Source: Planctomycetaceae bacterium (GTDB lineage Bacteria > Planctomycetota > Planctomycetia > Pirellulales > Thermoguttaceae). From it: a stretch of 18,562 bases of DNA. This document shows, in pieces, positions 13,876-18,562 of the stretch. The notes below the pieces were generated by a model that was not told where the DNA came from, searched no databases, and saw only the letters and a program-made list of their open reading frames with translations. How positions within the stretch are numbered: position 1 is the first letter of the stretch; every line of letters starts with the position of its first letter. The stretch is taken from positions 1 to 18,562 of the forward strand of contig JAISQH010000538.1 in assembly GCA_031274385.1 (NCBI GenBank), read 5' to 3'. Both the position numbers and the translations under genes were made by a program.

Positions 13876-13937
13876 AAAAATTCTTTCGTGTTTTTTTGTG
13901 TTTTTCGTGGTTAAAAAAGAGTTTTTAGAAGTTACCT
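13876..13937. repeat. Family B dispersed repeat, copy 3
   Basis: It is nearly identical over about 62 bp to 3588-3650 and inverted to 314-373. It abuts the right end of family A element 3 and ends about 34 bp after the glycosyltransferase stop codon on the opposite side. Confidence 0.8.
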
Positions 13938-13970
13938 TTAGCGGTGTTGACTTGTATTTATGGTTACGAA

Positions 13971-14921
13971 TTATTTCTTACCGATAACGCTTTTGATGGA
14001 ATAACCTTTTGAAATACGGTTCTGGTGGGCGACGAACAGTTCGGCAATCACGCCCATTGAAAGAATCTGACCGCCAAAAAGTAATGCCGCAACACCGTAA
14101 AGAATCGCCGGTCTTGTTCCGATGTTGATCGGATTGCCGAGCAACCGTGAAAAGCCCCAAAGTGAAGCAAGATATGTTAATAAGAAAAATCCGATTCCCA
14201 TTGCAATGAGTCCGACCGTTCCCATTAAATGTTGCGGACGTTGACCGTAGCCTGTCAGAAACCAAACCGTGAATAAATCAAGAAAACCCTTGATAAATCG
14301 GGTAAAACCATATTTTGATTGTCCGAATTGCCGGGCGCGGTGAGCCACCACCTTCTCACCCACACGATAACCACGCGCCGCCGCCAAAACCGGAACAAAA
14401 CGATGCAACTCGCCATACAACGTAATCTCATCGAAAATCTCGCGACGATAACATTTCATGCCGCAATTATGATCGTGCAACTTCACCCCAGTCATGTAAC
14501 TGACCATCGCATTGAAAAACCGTGATGGAATCACCTTGTGCCAGGGATCATGCCGAACTTTTTTCCAACCGCTCACAACTTCAAGCCCTGATTCCATCAT
14601 TGCCATAAATTCCGGTATTTCGTGCGGATCGTCCTGCAAATCGGCATCCATCGTCAGAACAATTTCTCCCCGCGCCGCTTCAAATCCGGCGTTCAACGCT
14701 GCCGCTTTGCCGAAGTTACGGCGGAAACGAATACCGCGAATCCGTTCGTCCGTCGCGGCAAGTTGCTCAAGAACCGCCCAACTTCCGTCTTTCGAACCGT
14801 CATCAATGAAAATAACTTCAAATTCATAACGGTTGGCTTCGGCAACTTCGCTGATTTCCTGATAAAGTTGCCTTAGACTCTCTTCTTCATTGTAAACCGG
14901 AACCACAACAGAAAGATACAT
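13971..14921 (-). CDS. GT2 family glycosyltransferase, polyprenyl-phosphate sugar transferase type
   Basis: The 316-aa protein has a GT-A domain: SVVVPVYNEEES (4-15), FIDDGSKDGSW (38-48), the DxD-type metal motif MDADLQDDP (91-99) and the acceptor-side NCGMKCYRREIF (152-163). Two C-terminal membrane helices (about 231-255 and 270-296) follow. This matches DPM1/ArnC/GtrB-like enzymes, which move a sugar from a nucleotide donor to undecaprenyl or dolichyl phosphate on the cytoplasmic face, for envelope glycan or protein glycosylation. The particular sugar cannot be told from the sequence. AAAGGAG precedes ATG 14921 and overlaps the end of the previous gene, so it is co-transcribed with the ACT-like gene. 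Confidence 0.92.
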   Translation of the reverse strand: MYLSVVVPVYNEEESLRQLYQEISEVAEANRYEFEVIFIDDGSKDGSWAVLEQLAATDERIRGIRFRRNFGKAAALNAGFEAARGEIVLTMDADLQDDPHEIPEFMAMMESGLEVVSGWKKVRHDPWHKVIPSRFFNAMVSYMTGVKLHDHNCGMKCYRREIFDEITLYGELHRFVPVLAAARGYRVGEKVVAHRARQFGQSKYGFTRFIKGFLDLFTVWFLTGYGQRPQHLMGTVGLIAMGIGFFLLTYLASLWGFSRLLGNPINIGTRPAILYGVAALLFGGQILSMGVIAELFVAHQNRISKGYSIKSVIGKK

Positions 14922-14933
14922 CGCAGACTCCTT

Positions 14934-15185
14934 TCAAAAATCCATTCGTTTCACTTCAATTCCCTTCAAGGCAGTTAATTTGGCAGTCATTTCATCGGCT
15001 TTTTGCTGACCGCCAACAAATTCAATCAAAATCAGACCGTTCGGCGCACAAACATTATCGGTCGCTTCGTGCAAACCAAGACGCGTGCGAATACTACAAC
15101 CAAATTCACGGAATACCGCCTGAACTTCACCGGAATTCGACGCAAAATTAGTAACATTGACACCAAAAATAATTCGTTGAGACAT
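14934..15185 (-). CDS. Small ACT/NikR-C-like ferredoxin-fold protein
   Basis: The 83-aa product (MSQRIIFGVNVTNFASNSG...) has a beta-alpha-beta-beta-alpha-beta pattern. It holds a segment EVQAVFREFGCSIRTRLGLHE, a central Gly-rich strand (NGLILIEFVGG) and a final LTALKGIEVKRMDF. This resembles small stand-alone proteins of the TM1266/iron-only hydrogenase system regulator type, which share the ACT or NikR C-terminal fold. A regulatory or ligand-binding role is likely, but no hydrogenase or metal gene is near. It precedes the glycosyltransferase gene by 12 bp. A heptamer array ends directly before ATG 15185, so no Shine-Dalgarno is visible. Confidence 0.72.
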   Translation of the reverse strand: MSQRIIFGVNVTNFASNSGEVQAVFREFGCSIRTRLGLHEATDNVCAPNGLILIEFVGGQQKADEMTAKLTALKGIEVKRMDF

Positions 15186-15190
15186 GGTAG

Positions 15191-15408
15191 TAGTTAATAG
15201 TTAGTAGTTAATAGTGAATAGTGGAATTGCCTTTGAGGCAACAGTTTTTGTATTCTATACCGTTCCGATTAAAAAAACAAGAGTTCATAGTTAATAGTTG
15301 ATAGTTGAGAGTTGATAGTGGAGAGTTTCGCAAGCGTTGCTCAAAACATTTCGATTTCGGATTTAATATCAACACTCTCAACTCTCCACTATCAACTCTC
15401 AACTATAA
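15191..15408. repeat. Triple heptamer array element between pyrB and the ACT-like gene
   Basis: Array 1 (15191-15225) has five units: TAGTTAA, TAGTTAG, TAGTTAA, TAGTGAA, TAGTGGA. Array 2 (15281-15322) has six: GAGTTCA, TAGTTAA, TAGTTGA, TAGTTGA, GAGTTGA, TAGTGGA. Array 3 (15374-15408) is inverted: ACTCTCA, ACTCTCC, ACTATCA, ACTCTCA, ACTATAA. Between arrays 2 and 3 is a core with CGCAAGCG (15330-15337). The core's reverse complement ATGTTTTGAGCAACGCTTGC is similar to ATGCTTTGTAAACCGCTTGC in the 12343-12482 element. The pyrB stop TAG (15403-15405) lies inside the last unit. A small stem TTGCC/GGCAA lies at 15227-15241. Confidence 0.85.
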
Positions 15409-16347
15409 ACACATCCAGAGTGCAGCCATTCGGACGGCGACACCATTGGTTACTTGATCGAGGATAGCGGATTGCGGACCGTCGGCAACATCCGGTGTTA
15501 CCTCAAGACCGCGATTAATCGGTCCCGGAGCAATAATCAACACACCGGGCTTCGCCTTCGCTAACCGTACAGCATCCATCCCGTAAAGATGAGCGTATTC
15601 CCGTGTGGAAGGAAACGGTCGGACAACCTGACGTTCAAACTGAATCCGAAGTAAATTGAAAACATCAACCCGATCCAATATCTTGTCAAGCGAATACGAG
15701 ACTTCAACTCCCAACTTTTCCCATTGTTTCGACACCAACGTTGACGGACCGCACAAAATAACATGAGCACCCAACGCCTTCAAACCCCAGATGTTGGATC
15801 GTGCGGTTCGGCTGTGGGCAATGTCGCCGACAAGTGCGACTGTTAAACCGTTTATTTTGCCGAAACGTTGCCGGATTGTCATGATATCGAGCAGAGCCTG
15901 AGTCGGATGTTCATGCGGTCCGTCTCCGGCGTTCAAAACGTGTCCGCGAATATTTTCCGACAACAATTTTGCCGTACCCGGACAAGAATGACGAACAATC
16001 ACCGCATCCACTTGCATGGCTTCAATATTTTTAACCGTATCGATAATGGTTTCCCCTTTGGACAAACTGCTTGTCGATGCGGAAAAATCAATAACATCAG
16101 CACCAAGCCGCCGGGCGGCAAGAGCAAAACTTGTTTTGGTTCGTGTTGAATTTTCAAAAAACAGATTAACGCAAGTTTTTCCGGCAAGCAGCGGAATTTT
16201 ACGATCACCTTGAGTCAGGACAGTACGAAACCGTTCCGCCTGATCGAGCAGCAAGATGATTTCTATGGCGTTGAGTTCTTCAAGTCCCAGCAAATGCCGC
16301 CGTTTCCAAGCGGCAGGAACATCCCCCCATGTTGATAGTTCTGTCAT
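15403..16347 (-). CDS. pyrB: Aspartate carbamoyltransferase catalytic subunit
   Basis: PyrB joins carbamoyl phosphate and aspartate to N-carbamoylaspartate in pyrimidine synthesis. The 314-aa chain has the carbamoyl-phosphate site STRTKTSF (67-74), SLSKGET with the catalytic Lys (94-100), HPTQALLD (147-154), GDIAHSRTARSN (174-185) and APGPINRG near the C-terminus. Length is normal for the catalytic subunit. No pyrI or pyrC is adjacent. ATG 16347 (MTELSTWGDVPAAWKRRHLL) fits the family; there is no good ribosome site and an out-of-frame ATG lies 7 bp upstream. The stop codon TAG is part of a heptamer repeat, and the final residues MCL are encoded at the repeat edge. Confidence 0.97.
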   Translation of the reverse strand: MTELSTWGDVPAAWKRRHLLGLEELNAIEIILLLDQAERFRTVLTQGDRKIPLLAGKTCVNLFFENSTRTKTSFALAARRLGADVIDFSASTSSLSKGETIIDTVKNIEAMQVDAVIVRHSCPGTAKLLSENIRGHVLNAGDGPHEHPTQALLDIMTIRQRFGKINGLTVALVGDIAHSRTARSNIWGLKALGAHVILCGPSTLVSKQWEKLGVEVSYSLDKILDRVDVFNLLRIQFERQVVRPFPSTREYAHLYGMDAVRLAKAKPGVLIIAPGPINRGLEVTPDVADGPQSAILDQVTNGVAVRMAALWMCL

Positions 16348-16516
16348 AAACCATTGTGAATTTTTTAATCTTCGATTTTATCTGATACAACCGGACACGG
16401 CACTGAAATCAACTGAAAATAGTTACGGACTGATTTTAGGAATTGTGCCATGTTATTGCAAGAGGTCGGGAACTTTTTTCGGTTGTCGCGAACCACGCTC
16501 TCGAAGATCAAACACA

Positions 16517-16553
16517 ATCGCCGTATCAGAACCAATGTTACCGATACGGCGAT
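16517..16553. terminator. Perfect 11-bp hairpin between DUF1559 gene and pyrB
   Basis: ATCGCCGTATC (16517-16527) and GATACGGCGAT (16543-16553) pair perfectly around a 15-nt loop. It lies 43 bp downstream of the DUF1559 stop on the minus strand. It is followed on that strand by only a weak T-rich run (TGTGTTT). A terminator is likely but a regulatory hairpin ahead of pyrB is possible. The rest of 16348-16596 shows nothing clear. Confidence 0.5.
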
Positions 16554-16596
16554 GAACCCATAAAGAGAGAATTTTTATGAATTGAATTGAAGAGAA

Positions 16597-17922
16597 TTAC
16601 TCTGGAAATTCTACGGTTTTCCCATCATTGACACGAGCCAGTGCGTACAAAACACTTGGTATTGTGAACGGGGGAAAAGCATGAACGGAACCGTCGCCAA
16701 CAAGGAATAACGCCGCTCCGGGATGAATACCGCCGAATACCACATGGTTGGCATTTAACCCATTCATAACTCCGCTAGCATTGTAACTATAATGTTCGCT
16801 TGCCGGAATATCATAAGGGGAACGTTTAATACTCGGAACACTGGGATGAATAAATCGTGCCATTCCCGCCGCAGTCCAATCACCCGGTCTTCCGGTAAAA
16901 AGACTGTTGTCCCATGCTCTTTCAAGTGCTGTACCGGATTTCAAATTGATATAATCTTGAGGAATAAACTTTTCACCAACAAGAAGTTGGTTACTGATTC
17001 CATCTGACCAGTAAGTGAGTTTATCTCGCGGTGTCCAACCATTTGCTCTGTTGAAGATTCCTGCCAAGTCCGTAGTTCCTTCTGTGTACCAACTCGTCGA
17101 GGGAAAATTCAGGATACTGACACGAAAAGGACCAACCATGTTTCTTGTATGGTTACTTAACGTAACATATCGGGGAAAATTGATCCATGCACCTTGTATA
17201 TTGCCAGTGGGATTCCCATTTGCCTGAAAAACATTGAAATTGGTTTCACCACCACCCGTAATATTTGTTGAGGCTTTATAGTCTCCATTCGTAACAACAA
17301 TCGCGTAATCCCCGCGCGGACCTGCTCCATTGGTCTCCGTAACATCATCGTATGGATAATTGTAAACAGCCCCGGAACGCCGTGAAGGGCATTTATAAAT
17401 TGGTACCGAACTCAGAGCGTTTCGGTATTCCTCCGCAATGTTAGGAGAAGCATTGTTTAGAGTTGTTACAAACCAAGTATCACTATTTATCGCTGCCCCT
17501 GTTGCCGTTGTAGTCGCATTGAAAAGGAATGGATGTTGGAGTGTAACGCCGGAAGCGTTTTTGAGTGGAGTGTTCAAAATCTCATACGCCGATTCTCGTT
17601 CAATAAACGGCAGAATCAACGTCCAGAACGACGGTTTGGCGTTGTAGATGATCGCCGGAACCACAGCGCCGTTGATACTGGCGAAGTTGTGGACGGCGAT
17701 ACCAACCTGCTTGAGATGGTTGGTGCATTGCATTCGTCTTGCGGCTTCACGTGCTTGTTGAACGGCTGGGAGCAGTAAGCCAACCAAGACGCCGATAATC
17801 GCAATAACGACCAGCAACTCAACTAGCGTAAAACCAAGCGTTGTCTCCCTATTCCCTGTTTTGACTATTTTAGCAGTCTTGACATTTGAGAGGACTTTCG
17901 TAATCTTTTTCGTGATTTTCAT
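16597..17922 (-). CDS. DUF1559 (SBP_bac_10) family pilin-like protein
   Basis: The 441-aa protein starts with an unusually long basic leader of 30 residues (MKITKKITKVLSNVKTAKIV and on to TTLG). Then comes FTLVELLVVIAIIGVLVGLL with Glu +5 and Gly -1. LLPAVQQAREAARRMQCTNH follows, as does KQVGIAVHNF, the typical DUF1559 N-terminal block. The globular part includes FWTLILPFIERESAYEIL and, near the end, GGIHPGAALFLVGDGSVHAF, the family's C-terminal signature. It is a surface-exposed or pilus-like planctomycete protein of unsettled role. AAAGAGAT lies upstream of ATG 17922. It stands alone, with a 640-bp non-coding region before it. A shorter start within the leader is possible, though none has a better ribosome site. 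Confidence 0.93.
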   Translation of the reverse strand: MKITKKITKVLSNVKTAKIVKTGNRETTLGFTLVELLVVIAIIGVLVGLLLPAVQQAREAARRMQCTNHLKQVGIAVHNFASINGAVVPAIIYNAKPSFWTLILPFIERESAYEILNTPLKNASGVTLQHPFLFNATTTATGAAINSDTWFVTTLNNASPNIAEEYRNALSSVPIYKCPSRRSGAVYNYPYDDVTETNGAGPRGDYAIVVTNGDYKASTNITGGGETNFNVFQANGNPTGNIQGAWINFPRYVTLSNHTRNMVGPFRVSILNFPSTSWYTEGTTDLAGIFNRANGWTPRDKLTYWSDGISNQLLVGEKFIPQDYINLKSGTALERAWDNSLFTGRPGDWTAAGMARFIHPSVPSIKRSPYDIPASEHYSYNASGVMNGLNANHVVFGGIHPGAALFLVGDGSVHAFPPFTIPSVLYALARVNDGKTVEFPE

Positions 17923-18020
17923 TGTTAAATCTCTTTAAATTTGTGTTGTATTGTTTTTTGATTTTGGGATAACATCCCTTAATCCCGGTAGAATAATATG
18001 CAATATCCATGCCATACCAA

Positions 18021-18125
18021 AATCACGGAAAAAACAGGCTTTTTGCACTCTTTTTTGGTAAAAAGCCGTGACATTTTACGGCTTTCCCTTGAAATATCAC
18101 GGTCAAGCCAGCAAATGTCACGGAA
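18021..18125. promoter_or_regulatory. Four TCACGG boxes and alternative hairpins upstream of the DUF1559 gene
   Basis: TCACGG occurs at 18023, 18097 and 18118, and inverted (CCGTGA) at 18066. Most copies share flanks resembling AAATNTCACGGNAA. The last two are 21 bp apart. AAAGCCGT (18062-18069) pairs with ACGGCTTT (18078-18085), while AAAAAGCC (18060-18067) can instead pair with GGCTTTTT (18037-18044), so the two stems exclude each other. They lie 100-200 bp before the minus-strand DUF1559 start. A binding-site cluster or an RNA switch-like leader are both possible; no known family is recognised. Confidence 0.4.
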
Positions 18126-18144
18126 AGAGATCGAAAACGTAGCA

Positions 18145-18340
18145 ACAAGTTCTCTCATTTTTATTGCCTCATTGTTATTTGGGGAAATTTTTCACAGGAA
18201 GGTAAGGGAAGATTGTCTGAACTTTTTGATTAAACTGATTTAATGATTAACGCCTGATTGACTGTAAAAAATAAAATCACCGTCAATCAGTTAATCAGTT
18301 TAATCATAGTTCAGACATTCTTCCCTTACCTTTCTGTGAA
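18145..18340. repeat. Family C hairpin element, copy 2
   Basis: The arms 18191-18222 and 18309-18340 (TTCACAG-AAGGTAAGGGAA... and reverse complement) match at 30 of 32 positions. GATTAAACTGATT/AATCAGTTTAATC and TGATTGAC/GTCAATCA continue the stem inward, so the 150-bp segment can fold almost completely on itself. The left flank matches copy 1 at 5321-5488, while the central part is in the opposite orientation. Positions 18356-18562 beyond it are AT-rich; I see only a small GGG-TAAC-GCCC symmetry at 18436-18446. Confidence 0.8.
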
Positions 18341-18562
18341 TGATTTCCTCCTGTTCATTTGGTGGAGTTTCATTTCATAGACCTTTTCTCTAACATCCTA
18401 AAAACGCCACGAAGGGGCAAAATACCATAGCGTAGGGTAACGCCCTAATGCTGCTGTAATCTTTTGTGGTAGGGGTTTACGTTTATTTTTTGTTTTATTT
18501 TTTTGGTTGCTGTGTTATTTATTTTTGATCACTGACAACACCTCCTGAATTTTTTTGTGCGG

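Noticed and set aside
13518..13928. 136-aa plus-strand frame in the intergenic region
   Set aside because: It consists of family A and B repeat sequence and lacks a ribosome site or any domain.
18400..18450. Fragment of a wider dispersed repeat (GCGTAGGGTAACGCCCTA)
   Set aside because: There is only one copy in the window, with a small symmetry; this is not enough to define a family.
18514..18562. Possible C-terminus of a minus-strand gene entering from the right edge (PHKKIQEVLSVIKNK, then stop)
   Set aside because: About 15 residues is too little to separate from chance. Other frames are also open there, and an AGGAGG in the same stretch is equally ambiguous.

Overview
This 18.6 kb window reads as chromosomal DNA of a moderately AT-rich member of the Planctomycetota, Pirellulales-like at a guess. 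The main evidence is two DUF1559 proteins with the type IV pilin-like N-terminus FTLxELLVVIxIIGxL followed by LLLPAVQxARExAR, a hallmark of that phylum. Genes are spaced out, in a mix of both strands, and many intergenic gaps are filled with dispersed repeats.

Layout. Positions 1-540 hold a 21-bp tandem repeat array and dispersed repeats with no convincing gene. A UbiA-family prenyltransferase (544-1455) is followed by a long-form serA (1868-3493) with a likely promoter and a strong hairpin after it. A secreted BON-like protein (minus, 3710-4447), tRNA-Cys (minus, 4500-4572) and a small secreted protein of unknown function (4838-5287) come next. Then a plus-strand set, leuD - small membrane protein - hisA (5615-7335), adds leucine and histidine synthesis. 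From 13501 down to 7346 the minus strand carries one co-oriented cluster: three different GspF/T2SF membrane proteins, three small pseudopilin-like proteins and a DUF1559 protein. This looks like the inner-membrane platform and pilin set of a type II secretion/type IV pilus-like machine whose ATPase, secretin and prepilin peptidase are elsewhere. Further right, all on the minus strand, are pyrB (pyrimidine synthesis), an 83-aa ACT/NikR-C-like protein, a polyprenyl-phosphate type GT2 glycosyltransferase and a second DUF1559 protein.

The most unusual part is the repeat landscape. (1) The 21-bp array at 91-313 has a 17-bp core invariant in ten copies, separated by a variable 4 bp. (2) Family A comprises three MITE-like elements of about 210-270 bp, plus related ends that bracket ubiA exactly at its start and stop codons. 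(3) Family B is a roughly 60-bp repeat. (4) Family C is a pair of long hairpin elements. (5) Heptanucleotide arrays sit at gene boundaries, repeatedly supplying the stop codon of the upstream gene or lying directly before the next start codon. Two or three of these arrays share a related non-heptameric core. The heptamer system and the 21-bp array are my best candidates for something undescribed. All calls come from reading the sequence; no database search was run.
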